From an uncultured Roseobacter sp. (GTDB lineage: Bacteria; Pseudomonadota; Alphaproteobacteria; Rhodobacterales; Rhodobacteraceae): DNA of 64,000 nt. The notes beneath the pieces are model-generated. The model was given only the letters and a program-made list of their open reading frames with translations, was not told the origin of the DNA and did no database searches. Within the stretch, counting starts at the first letter, position 1. Every line of letters begins with the position of its first letter. The DNA is taken from NCBI GenBank assembly GCA_947488305.1, contig CANKZM010000006.1, positions 62,001-126,000 on the forward strand, written 5' to 3'. Below, piece after piece: positions 35,635 to 48,600 of the stretch. The position numbers and the translations under genes are program-made.

Positions 35635-36270
35635 ATGAAAATAACTTTGGCCGCTTTGCTGGCCCTTACTCTCTCCTTTGCGACGGCAGTAGAAGCTGCA
35701 ACAGTCGCGCCGTCCAGCTACAATATGCGCAACGGAGACCTTGGTTTTTGGGACGACAGCTACTCCGGACGTGGCAACCCTGAAAGAGGTAATTCACGTT
35801 TGCGCCGCGGTCTTGGCGATCTGACGGATGGGATCATTGCAACTGAGAACTGGAACGTGGTCGAGGGTGCGGAAGGTGGGCCCTATGTGGGCTGGACAAA
35901 CAGAACCCAACGGATCGTTTTCCGTTTTGATGCTATCCACTTCTTCCGGTCAGCGACTTTCCATTTTGACAGCAGCGGAGGCGGCAGTGGCGCAAACGCG
36001 CCGCGCCGTGTAATCATTAACGGCCAGAGGGAGCGCGTGATCGCACCGGGCGCAGACCCATTTGCGTTTACCTTTGACCTGTCAGAGGTTGATCCGACCG
36101 ACAGACTGGTCATACGGATCAGGCGGGCGAGATCGTCTGAATTGACATTTTTATCCGAGGTCACTTTTGACGCCTATATCCCCCCGGTACCAATCCCGGC
36201 CTCCGGGATGATGTTGCTCGGCGCGATTGCCGGGTTTGGTTTGATCCGCCGTCGCAAAAGAATAGGCTGA
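35635..36270 (+). CDS. secreted protein with VPLPA-CTERM-type sorting tail
   Basis: The 211-residue protein has a signal peptide (about residues 1-22, ending ATAVEA) and a C-terminal tail of the form PVPIPASGMMLLGAIAGFGL followed by IRRRKRIG. That is a PEP-CTERM-like signal, membrane helix and basic end of the VPLPA-CTERM class of Rhodobacterales. Such tails are cut by an exosortase-type enzyme, and none is encoded here. The middle is beta-rich with no named domain, possibly a carbohydrate-binding-like sandwich. Confidence 0.8.
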   Translation: MKITLAALLALTLSFATAVEAATVAPSSYNMRNGDLGFWDDSYSGRGNPERGNSRLRRGLGDLTDGIIATENWNVVEGAEGGPYVGWTNRTQRIVFRFDAIHFFRSATFHFDSSGGGSGANAPRRVIINGQRERVIAPGADPFAFTFDLSEVDPTDRLVIRIRRARSSELTFLSEVTFDAYIPPVPIPASGMMLLGAIAGFGLIRRRKRIG

Positions 36271-36339
36271 AACGCATTTGCGCTTTACCTCTCTGCCAAG
36301 ACCCGCTTGGATGAACGCCGTCCATGTGAGTAGGTATCA

Positions 36340-36867
36340 ATGCCGTTTATTCGACCTCAGGCCCGGGAAGCTCTCATACGCTGGCGCGAGGCTCTGGTGG
36401 GCGGTGCAGCGAGCGCGTTAGGAATATGGTGGGTGTTTGGAAACGGCCCGCTGTTGCTGCTGCCCGGTGCTGTTTTGGCGATTGGCGGCATCGCTCTGAT
36501 CTGGATCGGTTTCCAGCGCGCACGCTTTCGCAGCGCGGGAGAGGGGCCCGGAACTGTTCAGGTCGACGAAGGGCAGATTACCTACTTCGGCCCTCTGACC
36601 GGTGGTGCTGTTGCCTTGCGTGAACTGACGCATGTGACGCTTGACGCTACTCTTTTCCCGTCTCACTGGCGCTTGAAACAGGGCGGTGCCTCAGAGCTAC
36701 TGGTTCCCGTAAATGCGGCTGGCGCTGAACGCTTGTTTGATGCCTTCAGCACGCTGCCAGGGTTCTCCATGGAACATGCATTAACCGCGCTTCGGTCCGA
36801 CGAAAAGCACTCGATTGTGATCTGGGAGGAGGCGCAATCCAGAGCTGCGCGGGTTTCCTTACATTGA
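36340..36867 (+). CDS. hypothetical membrane protein
   Basis: The 175-residue protein has a basic N-terminus, then two close hydrophobic helices (about residues 22-38 and 40-58), then a cytoplasmic region resembling a PH-like beta domain (VQVDEGQITYFGPLTGGAVA). I do not recognise a family. It lies 63 bases before gshA on the same strand and may share its transcript. Confidence 0.6.
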   Translation: MPFIRPQAREALIRWREALVGGAASALGIWWVFGNGPLLLLPGAVLAIGGIALIWIGFQRARFRSAGEGPGTVQVDEGQITYFGPLTGGAVALRELTHVTLDATLFPSHWRLKQGGASELLVPVNAAGAERLFDAFSTLPGFSMEHALTALRSDEKHSIVIWEEAQSRAARVSLH

Positions 36868-36930
36868 CACGCAGGTGAATTAGGCTCATCCCTGTCACGC
36901 CGAAGATCAGGAGCAAACGGAGCACCCCTT

Positions 36931-38301
36931 ATGTCAATTCCACAATCCGGCGGTGGTCCGATTACATCTTATGAGCAGCTTGTGGGCTATCTGGAGAGCG
37001 GCTGCAAACCAGTCGCTGACTGGCGGATCGGCACCGAGCATGAGAAATTCGGCTATTGCAAGGATAGCCTGCTACCGCTGCCCTACGAGGGTGACAGATC
37101 CATCCGCGTGATGCTGGAAGGTTTGCGGGACACGTTCAATTGGGCCCCGGTGCTGGAAGACGGCAAGATCATCGGGCTTGAGAAAGACGGCGCAAACGTC
37201 AGCCTGGAGCCGGGCGGTGCGTTGGAGCTTTCGGGTGCCCCCCTGGAGACGATCCACGAGACATGTGACGAGGTGAACGTTCACCTGCGTGAAGTCCAGG
37301 AAGTTGCGGACCGGATTGGCGCAGGGTTCATCGGACTTGGGGCGGCACCGATCTGGACACATGACCAGATGGATTTGATGCCCAAGGGCCGCTACAAACT
37401 GATGAATGACTACATGGCGCGCGTCGGTTCCATGGGGCGGATCATGATGCGCCGCACTTGTACGGTGCAGGTCAACCTCGATTTTGGATCCGAAGCGGAT
37501 ATGGTTCAGAAGATGCGCGTCGCACTGGCGCTGCAACCAGTGGCCACCGCGTTGTTTGCCAACTCTCCGTTCTTTGAAGGTAAACCAAACGGTCATAAGT
37601 CATGGCGCTCGCGGTCCTGGCGGGAGTTGGATGCCGCGCGAACCGGCATGTTGCCCTTCGTTTTCGAAGATGGTTTCGGGTTCGAGCGTTGGGTAGACTA
37701 TGCATTGGATGTGCCAATGTATTTTGTCTACCGCGATGGCACTTATGTAAATGCACTTGGTATGTCGTTTCGTGATTTCCTTGATGGGAAATTGCCTGCG
37801 CTTCCAGGCGAGGTGCCGACACTTTCGGATTGGGCGGATCATCTGACGACCGCCTTCCCCGAGGCACGGATGAAAAAGTTTATCGAGATGCGCGGTGCGG
37901 ATGGCGGTCCGTGGCGCAGGCTCTGCGCCCTGCCGGCGTTCTGGGTCGGGTTGATGTATCATCAAGGAGCGCTGGATGCAGCTTGGGATCTTGTGAAGGA
38001 TCTTGATGCAGGAACCAGGGATGCCTTGCGCGTCGTGGCGTCGTCGCATGGGTTGCAGGGGACCGTAAACGGCGTGAACCTGCATGACCTGGCGCGCGAA
38101 GCCGTTGCAATCAGCCAGTCAGGGCTGGCAGCCCGTGCACGCCCGGGCGCAGGTGGCATGGTGCCGGATGAGACACATTTCCTCAATGCGTTGCACGAGA
38201 CGGTCGAGACGGGGATGACACCTGCGGACGAGCTGTTGGCGCGTTACCATGGCGACTGGAAGGGTGATCTGACCCGCATTTACGCGGAATACTCTTACTA
38301 A
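36931..38301 (+). CDS. gshA: glutamate-cysteine ligase (plant/alphaproteobacterial type)
   Basis: GshA ligates glutamate and cysteine in the first step of glutathione synthesis. The 456-residue protein is of the class shared by plants and alphaproteobacteria. It has GTEHEKFGY near residue 34, VSLEPGGALELSG, MRRTCTVQVNLDFGSEADM and FEDGFGFERWVDYALDVPMY. Length is normal for this class. The SD-like GGAGCAAACGGAG precedes the ATG. Confidence 0.95.
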   Translation: MSIPQSGGGPITSYEQLVGYLESGCKPVADWRIGTEHEKFGYCKDSLLPLPYEGDRSIRVMLEGLRDTFNWAPVLEDGKIIGLEKDGANVSLEPGGALELSGAPLETIHETCDEVNVHLREVQEVADRIGAGFIGLGAAPIWTHDQMDLMPKGRYKLMNDYMARVGSMGRIMMRRTCTVQVNLDFGSEADMVQKMRVALALQPVATALFANSPFFEGKPNGHKSWRSRSWRELDAARTGMLPFVFEDGFGFERWVDYALDVPMYFVYRDGTYVNALGMSFRDFLDGKLPALPGEVPTLSDWADHLTTAFPEARMKKFIEMRGADGGPWRRLCALPAFWVGLMYHQGALDAAWDLVKDLDAGTRDALRVVASSHGLQGTVNGVNLHDLAREAVAISQSGLAARARPGAGGMVPDETHFLNALHETVETGMTPADELLARYHGDWKGDLTRIYAEYSY

Positions 38302-38399
38302 ACCGCTGCGTATCGCGCTTCGCCTGCAGATTGCGAGGTTGTGTATGGACCGCGCCCGAAATACCCTCGCGCAGCGTTGAAATTCCGGGGTCGTACACG

Positions 38400-38999
38400 A
38401 TGTTGAAGCAGTTTGTTGCCATGCTTTCCGCGCTTGTTTTGGCTGGCTGCGCAATTGATTATACGCCGCTCCAACTCGAGCGCGCGGGAAACGCCGTTGT
38501 TCTTCGGGGCGAAATTGATGGAAGCTCCCAGCAATTGTTGGAAGACTTCTTGTCTGAGAATTCGGACATCACAACGCTCGTTCTGCAAAACATTGGCGGG
38601 TCGGTGGACGATGATGCCAACCTGCAATTTGGGCAGGCTGTCCGGGATCTTGGCCTCAATACCCGCGTCCCCTCAAACGGGCTGGTGGCGTCAGGTGGGA
38701 CGGATCTGTTTCTGGCGGGCGTCGAACGCACACTGGAACCTGGCGCGTGTATAGGCGTTCATGAATGGGCTGCATTCAGTTTTACAGCACGCGACATCCC
38801 GCGCGATGACCCGTTACATGATGTGTATTTGGCCTATTTTGACGCGGTTGGCATTGACCAAGAGTTCTACTGGTTCACGCTACGTGCTGCACCTGCCGAG
38901 AGCATGTATTGGATGACCGCAAAGGACGCGGAGCGTTTTGGCGTTTCCACCAAACGAACACCCCCTCTTGGAACGCCGTCCAGCTGTGACGGGCGCTAG
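38400..38999 (+). CDS. crotonase/ClpP-like periplasmic lipoprotein (COG3904-like)
   Basis: The 199-residue product has a lipoprotein signal with lipobox LAGC, so cysteine 16 would be lipidated. The mature part resembles the ClpP/crotonase-like predicted periplasmic proteins: VVLRGEIDGSS, the LVLQNIGGSVDDDANL glycine-rich strand and GLVASGGTDLFLAG. The serine of the VASGG stretch is in the position of an S14/S49-type nucleophile. It probably recognises peptides; activity is unproved. A convergent-gene terminator follows. Confidence 0.7.
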   Translation: MLKQFVAMLSALVLAGCAIDYTPLQLERAGNAVVLRGEIDGSSQQLLEDFLSENSDITTLVLQNIGGSVDDDANLQFGQAVRDLGLNTRVPSNGLVASGGTDLFLAGVERTLEPGACIGVHEWAAFSFTARDIPRDDPLHDVYLAYFDAVGIDQEFYWFTLRAAPAESMYWMTAKDAERFGVSTKRTPPLGTPSSCDGR

Positions 39000-39102
39000 A
39001 ACGACTACCCCAACCTAAGTCAAAGTCGGGATTTCCGAGGCGGACGCAATGATAGGTTGGTCCTTACTCCCCCGGAATCTCCGTCGGCTTAGGCAAATAA
39101 AA

Positions 39103-39131
39103 AGGCGCAGCCCCAAGACATGACCGCGCCT
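39103..39131. terminator. bidirectional terminator-like hairpin
   Basis: AGGCGC (39103-39108) pairs with GCGCCT (39126-39131) with a 17-base loop. A-rich sequence precedes it and AATTT follows, so it could end both convergent genes (the lipoprotein gene and the UspA gene at 39150). Confidence 0.55.
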
Positions 39132-39149
39132 AATTTGATCGGGCTCGTG

Positions 39150-39560
39150 CTAGCGTAGGATATGCACACCACACTTAGCGTGACGCACAACGCGCGCAGC
39201 GGTTGAGCCCAGAAAATAGTCTTCAAAACCCGGTTTGTGGGAGGCGATTACAATACAATCACAACCGTTCTTTTCGCAGTAGGCCAGTATGGTGGAATAT
39301 CCATGACCATGCGCAACCGCGGCCTTACACGAAACGCCATTCTGCCTAGCGATGTCATTTAGCCCATCAAGTGCTTCCTGATGGCGGCTTTCAGCCAGAC
39401 CTTCGGGGAGGTAATTGCTGGCGTAAGTCGGGACTTCTTCCAATACGTGAAGCAAGGTGATCTGCCCGCCGTCGCTTAGCAAAGCTTGCGCGGCTTTCAG
39501 CGAATTTTCGCTATGTGCGCCGTGATCGAATACGACCGGTACAAGGATGTTGGTGTACAT
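39150..39560 (-). CDS. universal stress protein (UspA family)
   Basis: The 136-residue protein has the UspA fold with N-terminal ILVPVVFDHGAHSENSLKAA and C-terminal HKPGFEDYFLGSTAARVVRHA, the ATP-loop region of nucleotide-binding Usp proteins. The start at 39560 is set by an AAGGAGAAG ribosome site; the frame opens at 39668 but that region is the preceding terminator. It has no sequence link to the other Usp at 31029 beyond the fold. Confidence 0.88.
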   Translation of the reverse strand: MYTNILVPVVFDHGAHSENSLKAAQALLSDGGQITLLHVLEEVPTYASNYLPEGLAESRHQEALDGLNDIARQNGVSCKAAVAHGHGYSTILAYCEKNGCDCIVIASHKPGFEDYFLGSTAARVVRHAKCGVHILR

Positions 39561-39657
39561 GGTGACTTCTCCTTCATGTTTCCCGCAGGGTAGCAAATGC
39601 CCGGCATCGGCGCTTTGATTAGGATCAGCTAAGGGACACTGAGTGACCAAATAAATA

Positions 39658-39682
39658 GGGCCTGTCACATGATGACAGGCCC
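39658..39682 (-). terminator. strong terminator after the BMP importer operon
   Basis: GGGCCTGTCA (39658-39667) and TGACAGGCCC (39673-39682) form a perfect 10-bp stem with a CATGA loop. On the minus strand it is followed by TATTTATTTGG. It begins 29 bases after the stop of the binding-protein gene, the last gene of the operon. Confidence 0.85.
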
Positions 39683-39710
39683 CAGACCGCGTCGTTTTAC
39701 ACGTTGCCGG

Positions 39711-40787
39711 TTATTGCGGAATCTCTCCGGTAATTCCTTCGACATAGAAATTCATACCGGCCAGCGTTCCGTCATCGGCTGTTTCACCTTCCGCCAACCA
39801 AGCCGATCCATCCTGCTTGTTCAACGGGCCAGTGAAGGCGTGATAGGAGCCATCCGCCAAAGCTGCCTTCATGGCGAGCGCTTCTTCTTTCACCTCGGCA
39901 GGCACTGCGTCGGAAATCTCACCGATGCCAACCATGCCCGGGCCGATGCCGTCCCATGTGTCCATGCTCTCCCATGTGCCATCCATGACCGCCCGGGTGC
40001 GAGCGATATAGTAGGGCGCCCAGTCGTCGATGATGGAGGAAACACGTGGGAAGGGTGCGTATTGACCCATGTCTGATGCCTGACCGAAGGTCACCACATT
40101 ACCTGCCTCTTGTGCTGCGGCTTGTGGTGCCGTGGAATCAGTGTGTTGCAGCACCACGTCGGCGCCCTGTTCGATCAGCGCCTTTGCAGCGTCAGCCTCT
40201 TTGGCAGGATCAAACCATGTGTAGACCCAGATGATTTTGAACTCGACATCCGGATTTACTTTGGCCGCGTGGATATAGGCAGAGTTGATGCCGCGAATAA
40301 CTTCCGGGATTGGGAAGGACGCAATGTAGCCGATGATATTCGACTTGGTCATGTTGCCCGCAATATGCCCTTGAATTGCACGGCCTTCGTAAAAACGAGC
40401 CGAATATGTGGAGACATTCGGGTGCAAACGCTTGTAACCAGTCGCATGTTCGAACTTCACCTTCGGGAATTTTGCGGCCACATTGTTGGTGGCATCCATA
40501 TAGCCGAAAGAGGTGGTGAAAATCAGGTCAGCGCCGTCCAGCGCCATCTGGGTCATCACGCGTTCGGCGTCCGGGCCTTCGGCTACGTTCTCGACATAGA
40601 CAGTTTCGACCTTGTCGCCGAACTCAGCCTCGACCGCTTCGCGGCCTTTGTTGTGTTCATATGTCCAGCCACCGTCGCCGATTGGCCCGACGAAAACAAA
40701 GCCGACCTTTGTTTTGTCCTCTGCCATGGCGGTCGTGGCCAATCCCAGCGCGACAGCCGCACTGGCAAAAAGGGTTGTTAGTTTCAT
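39711..40787 (-). CDS. BMP family ABC transporter substrate-binding protein (nucleoside type)
   Basis: The 358-residue periplasmic protein has a Sec signal peptide (residues 1-22, ending TAMA) and the PnrA/BMP fold: KVGFVFVGPIGDGGWTYEHN, LIFTTSFGYMDATNNVAAKF and IIWVYTWFDPAKEADAAKAL. The family binds purine nucleosides or related ligands. It is the last gene of the minus-strand operon (ATP-binding, two permeases, binding protein), an order opposite to many importers. Confidence 0.92.
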   Translation of the reverse strand: MKLTTLFASAAVALGLATTAMAEDKTKVGFVFVGPIGDGGWTYEHNKGREAVEAEFGDKVETVYVENVAEGPDAERVMTQMALDGADLIFTTSFGYMDATNNVAAKFPKVKFEHATGYKRLHPNVSTYSARFYEGRAIQGHIAGNMTKSNIIGYIASFPIPEVIRGINSAYIHAAKVNPDVEFKIIWVYTWFDPAKEADAAKALIEQGADVVLQHTDSTAPQAAAQEAGNVVTFGQASDMGQYAPFPRVSSIIDDWAPYYIARTRAVMDGTWESMDTWDGIGPGMVGIGEISDAVPAEVKEEALAMKAALADGSYHAFTGPLNKQDGSAWLAEGETADDGTLAGMNFYVEGITGEIPQ

Positions 40788-40836
40788 GTCAGGTCTTCCC
40801 CATATTGATGCACCCCTGTTCCGGGGCTTTTTGCCT

Positions 40837-41757
40837 CTAGTGCGAGGCGTGGAATGTCCGACCCAGAGAGCCGGGGGCTGCGCTCTTATCCGCAGACAGG
40901 ATAACGAGCACGATGATTGTGATTACGTAGGGCGACATTGCCAGATACTCTACAGGAATGGCAACGCCGGCGCCCTGTAAATTAAGCTGTAACTGGGTGA
41001 TCCCGCCAAAAAGATAGGCGCCCAAAAGGACGCGCCATGGCTTCCAGCTGGCAAAAACAACCAGAGCGAGCGCAATCCATCCGACACCGGCTGTCATGCC
41101 CTCGGTCCATTGCGGGACGCGGATCAGGCTGATGTAGGCGCCCCCAAGGCCTGCCAATGCACCCCCGAACATGATGGCCATGGTCCGGATGCGCACAACC
41201 TTGTACCCCAGCGCGTGGGCTGCATCATGGTTTTCGCCCACCGCGCGGAGCACCAGCCCGATACGGCTGAACTTGAGGATACCCCAGACCAATGCCACGA
41301 GTGCGATCCCAAGATAAAGCACCGGATCATGGGAAAATAGTATGGGTCCGACCACGGGTATATCGGCGAGCGGGCCAAAATTGATATCACCCATACGGGG
41401 CGGCTTGATACCCACATAGCTCTGTCCCAGTAGCGCCGAGAGGCCCAACCCAAAGAGCGTGAGCGCCAATCCTGAGGCGACCTGGTTGGCTAAGGTGATC
41501 TGGGTCAGAAAGGCAAAGAGCAAGCTCAGCAATGCGCCCCCCGCAGCCGCGGCGAGAAAGCCGAAAACGGGCGAATTTGTTTCGACCGCAATGGCAAACC
41601 CGCAAATGGCACCGATGATCATCATGCCTTCGACGCCGAGGTTTAGAACGCCAGCGCGCTCAACCACCAACTCGCCGGTGGCGGCCAGAAGGATCGGTGT
41701 CGCGGCACTCATCAGGGCGGCAACTAGCAAGATCGGATTGATTGCAGAAAGATCCAT
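40837..41757 (-). CDS. ABC transporter permease (BMP/nucleoside type)
   Basis: The 306-residue protein has eight to nine membrane helices and the BPD_transp_2 permease pattern (VVERAGVLNLGVEGMMIIGA, GENHDAAHALGYKVVRIRT). It forms the channel with the preceding permease; the start overlaps the previous gene's stop at 41757. The 50-base gap to the binding-protein gene is the largest inside the operon apart from that after the ATPase gene. Confidence 0.92.
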   Translation of the reverse strand: MDLSAINPILLVAALMSAATPILLAATGELVVERAGVLNLGVEGMMIIGAICGFAIAVETNSPVFGFLAAAAGGALLSLLFAFLTQITLANQVASGLALTLFGLGLSALLGQSYVGIKPPRMGDINFGPLADIPVVGPILFSHDPVLYLGIALVALVWGILKFSRIGLVLRAVGENHDAAHALGYKVVRIRTMAIMFGGALAGLGGAYISLIRVPQWTEGMTAGVGWIALALVVFASWKPWRVLLGAYLFGGITQLQLNLQGAGVAIPVEYLAMSPYVITIIVLVILSADKSAAPGSLGRTFHASH

Positions 41758-42839
41758 TACGCCGTCTCCGTCCGACCGAAACGCAGCCGGTAGTTGGTGA
41801 ATAGGTCAAACGCCAGTAGGAAAAAGAGGAGCATGCCTTGAAAGACCTGAATGGCTGCAGCGGGCAGGCCCAGCTGGCTTTGCGCAATGTCGCCACCGAT
41901 ATAGGTAAGGGCCATGAGTAGACCAGCGAGCACGATGCCGACGGGGTGCAAACGACCAAGGAAAGCGACAATGATCGCTGTGAACCCATAGCCCACGTTA
42001 AAATCAATGGTGATCTGACCAGCCGGGCCAGCAGCTTCAAAAAGCCCGGCTAGGCCAGCCAGCATGCCCGACGTGCCGAGACAGAACAGGACAAGGCGAG
42101 ACGGGTTTACACCCGAGAATTTCGCCGCGCGCGGTGCTTCGCCGGTTACTCGAATGGCAAATCCGAGCCGGTGCCGTTCAAACAGGACGTAGGCAAAAAT
42201 CACGGCGATCAGCGCCATTACCACTCCCCAATGCATACCGGACCCGGTGATAAGTTCGGCGTTATGCGCGGATGGATACTGTTGCAGATTGCGGCTACCG
42301 GGAAATCCAAAGCCTTCGGGGTTTTTCAGCAAACCCAACGACATAGACGCCAGAAATTGCTCGGCGACATATACCAGCATCAAGGAGACGAGGATTTCGT
42401 TTGTGCCGAATTTGACCTTGAGCACGGCAGGTATCATCGCCCAGATCCAGCCGCCAAAAGCGCCAGCCAGAACCATGGCGGGAAAGATGAACATGCTTTC
42501 GGTCGGATAGAACGCAAGGCCGACGCCAGCACCGAACAACGCACCCATGATGTATTGCCCTTCGGCACCGATGTTCCAGATCCCGGCCTTGAATCCGAGG
42601 CTGAGACCAATAGCGATGAGTACCAACGGGGCACCTTTGATCAGGAGCTGTGGGCGATAGAAGAACGAAAACTCGCCAAAAAGCGGCTCCCAGAAGATTG
42701 TCAGGATTGACGCAATCGGGTCTTTTCCCAAGGCTGCAAAGAGCAAGCCGCCGAAGAAAAAGGTGGCCAGTACGGCCAGCAAGGGCGTTGCATAGGAAAA
42801 CGCGCGACTGGGCTGTGGTCGTTTTTCCAGCCGGATCAT
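41757..42839 (-). CDS. ABC transporter permease (BMP/nucleoside type)
   Basis: The 360-residue protein has about nine to ten membrane helices and the motifs SLGFKAGIWNIGAEGQYIMG and VTGEAPRAAKFSGVNPSRLV of the BPD_transp_2 permeases. It partners the shorter permease downstream. The start at 42839 is chosen for a GGAGAACGG site before the ATG; the frame opens further at 42884. Confidence 0.92.
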   Translation of the reverse strand: MIRLEKRPQPSRAFSYATPLLAVLATFFFGGLLFAALGKDPIASILTIFWEPLFGEFSFFYRPQLLIKGAPLVLIAIGLSLGFKAGIWNIGAEGQYIMGALFGAGVGLAFYPTESMFIFPAMVLAGAFGGWIWAMIPAVLKVKFGTNEILVSLMLVYVAEQFLASMSLGLLKNPEGFGFPGSRNLQQYPSAHNAELITGSGMHWGVVMALIAVIFAYVLFERHRLGFAIRVTGEAPRAAKFSGVNPSRLVLFCLGTSGMLAGLAGLFEAAGPAGQITIDFNVGYGFTAIIVAFLGRLHPVGIVLAGLLMALTYIGGDIAQSQLGLPAAAIQVFQGMLLFFLLAFDLFTNYRLRFGRTETA

Positions 42840-42920
42840 GGTGCCGTTCTCCTTCCGGACTGCCCGGTAACCTGTCCAAAGCAACCTCGGACACGGGCGG
42901 AAGTGTTTTTAATCGAAGGG

Positions 42921-44435
42921 TTAAACATGCGCCACCTCCATGCCATGTGCTCCGCCCATCATCAGACCAATCTGTTCCACCGTCAGTCCTTCGGTCGGGC
43001 ACGGCATCGACAATCGCCCTTCGTTCAGGGCTGCGAAGCGGTCCGAAATCTCCATCAATTCGTCCAGGTCCTGGCTGATCACGATGAGGGCCGCACCGGC
43101 CTGTGCGAGATCAAGCAACGCCTGCCGGATCGCAGCAGCGGCAGAGGCATCCACCCCCCAGGTGGGCTGGTTGACCACCAAAACTTCTGGTCTTTGAAGC
43201 ACTTCGCGGCCAATTACGAATTTTTGCAGGTTCCCGCCTGACAGCGAACGGGCTGCATTTGCGGGCCCTGGCGTTCGCACATCGAACTCTTCAATGATAC
43301 GTTCGGCAAAGCTGCGCGCTGAAGTCCAGTTCAGAAAACCGTTTCGTTCCAGTTTCTCTCGGGCCGCGCCCGTAAGCATGGCGTTTTCAGTGAGAGACAT
43401 ATCTGGAACTGCGGCATGACCCAAGCGCTCTTCCGGGGCGGCGAGCAGCCCCAGATCCCGACGCTGGACTGGGCCGAGCTTGCCAATATCGACGCCGTTG
43501 AACATCAACATGCCCTCGGGCGCCCGCATCTCGCCGGACAAAGCGCCCAGCAACTCGTCTTGCCCGTTACCGGCGACCCCTCCGATCCCCAATATCTCAC
43601 CTTGGCGAAGGGTCATCGATACATTTCGCAGCGGCATTCCGAACGCCGAAGGAGATGGCAGCGACATCTCTCTCAGTTCAAGCACTCCTTTGCCGAGCTC
43701 GGTCGTAGTGCGTTTCGGGGTCGTCAGCACCTTACCAACCATCATCTCGGCCATATCACGCGCAGTGGTATCGCGAGGGGTGCAGGTGCCAACGACCTTG
43801 CCGAGACGCAGGATTGTAGCGGCATCACAAAGGGCTCTGATCTCTTCGAGTTTGTGCGAGATGTAGAGGATCGACGTTCCCTCGGCGCTGAGCTTGCGCA
43901 GGGTTTCGAACAAAATATCAACCTCTTGCGGTGTCAGCACCGAGGTCGGCTCGTCCATAATCAGGAGCTTTGGCGCTTGTAGCAAACATCTAATAATTTC
44001 AACACGCTGACGTTCGCCAGCCGACAAATCGCCAACCACGCGATCCGGGGACAACGGCAGACCATATGTATCCGAGACCTTTCGGATCTGCTCTGAGAGA
44101 GCGCTCATTTTTGGCGCGTCTTCCATTCCCAGCGCAATGTTCTCGGCTACGGTGAGAGCGTCAAAAAGAGAGAAATGCTGAAACACCATGCCCACGCCCG
44201 CCGCTCGTGCGGCACGGGGCTCAGGTGGAGTGTAGGGCGCGCCGTGCAGTGTCATTTCGCCACTATCAGGTTTGACCAGGCCGTAGATCATCTTGACCAG
44301 TGTCGACTTACCTGCACCGTTCTCACCTAATAGCGCGTGTACTTCGCCGGGTTGTATATCCAGAGACACGTGGTCGTTCGCGACAACACCGGGATAGGCT
44401 TTGGTCAGACCGTTCAGGGAAAGCAGTGAAGTCAT
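42921..44435 (-). CDS. ABC transporter ATP-binding protein with two ATPase domains (BMP/nucleoside type)
   Basis: The 504-residue protein has two tandem ATPase modules like those of sugar and nucleoside importers. The first has Walker A GENGAGKST, signature LSAGERQRVEIIR and Walker B LLIMDEPTSVLT. The second has a degenerate Walker A (GIGGVAGNGQDE) and the signature LSGGNLQKFVIGREVLQ. The start at 44435 (MTSLLSLNGLTKAYPG) fits the family; the frame opens at 44543. It is the first gene of the importer operon. Confidence 0.93.
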   Translation of the reverse strand: MTSLLSLNGLTKAYPGVVANDHVSLDIQPGEVHALLGENGAGKSTLVKMIYGLVKPDSGEMTLHGAPYTPPEPRAARAAGVGMVFQHFSLFDALTVAENIALGMEDAPKMSALSEQIRKVSDTYGLPLSPDRVVGDLSAGERQRVEIIRCLLQAPKLLIMDEPTSVLTPQEVDILFETLRKLSAEGTSILYISHKLEEIRALCDAATILRLGKVVGTCTPRDTTARDMAEMMVGKVLTTPKRTTTELGKGVLELREMSLPSPSAFGMPLRNVSMTLRQGEILGIGGVAGNGQDELLGALSGEMRAPEGMLMFNGVDIGKLGPVQRRDLGLLAAPEERLGHAAVPDMSLTENAMLTGAAREKLERNGFLNWTSARSFAERIIEEFDVRTPGPANAARSLSGGNLQKFVIGREVLQRPEVLVVNQPTWGVDASAAAAIRQALLDLAQAGAALIVISQDLDELMEISDRFAALNEGRLSMPCPTEGLTVEQIGLMMGGAHGMEVAHV

Positions 44436-44750
44436 GCGGCGTCTTCCAAAGGTTTTTTTCTTCGATCTTAAGGCCAATAATGCAGCACGGTCCCCTAAAG
44501 CAATGGCCTTGGAGGCGTTTTCCAAGGTTGCTTGACCGGCCAAGTATTCGATGCCGGTGATTGAAACTCAATGCGACCGGCGTTTTGAGGCGTGCGTTGA
44601 CATGCGCTTATGTTGCACAGCAACCGTGGATGCATCACAGGAGGCAACGCGTCGGATGGATTGGCGGTCTCCCTCGGCAGCTACCAAAAAATGCACGTCA
44701 CGATACGATCTGAACTGGCGGGAGCGGTACTGCTCGCTTAGGCTCTCCTC
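44436..44750. other. 315-base intergenic region upstream of dnaE
   Basis: Between the divergent ATPase and dnaE genes I see no convincing gene. Short frames here run into dnaE or across the ATPase start and lack family features. It must hold the promoters for both directions. A TTGACA at about 44596 has no clear -10 partner at the usual spacing, so I do not call a promoter. Confidence 0.5.
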
Positions 44751-48275
<3,525 letters not shown>

Positions 48276-48470
48276 TCAGTAATGGGGCGGGCGTTCGTCC
48301 CCAAGGACCACACCACCTGTGCCCTGTGCATCGCGTTCGCCCTCGCGCTGCATGAGCATGAACACGCGGCGGTTCAGGGTGGCGATCTCGGCTTCCTGAC
48401 GAGCAACCACATCGGACAGCTCCTCAACCGTGCGGGTCAGATGCGCGATTTTCTCTTCCAGCTCTTGCAT
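48276..48470 (-). CDS. slyX: SlyX family protein
   Basis: The 64-residue protein is a coiled coil (LEEKIAHLTRTVEELSDVVA, then RQEAEIATLNRR) with the family's terminal GDERPPHY. Its function is unknown; in enterobacteria it is near slyD. The start at 48470 is chosen because the coiled coil begins there; the longer frame starting at 48560 adds 30 unrelated basic residues. It converges on dnaE with no bases between stops and is divergent from hisS. Confidence 0.85.
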   Translation of the reverse strand: MQELEEKIAHLTRTVEELSDVVARQEAEIATLNRRVFMLMQREGERDAQGTGGVVLGDERPPHY

Positions 48471-48600
48471 GCAGGTCCTCCGGGACGTCGCAAAGCTCCT
48501 ACCATGGCGGGCGGAGGCGCGAAAGAGCCCGCAGCGGTGCCTTGTCTGTCGCCAGCACATCCGCTAGACCGCGCCCGACACGAAAAGCCAGAGGGACACC

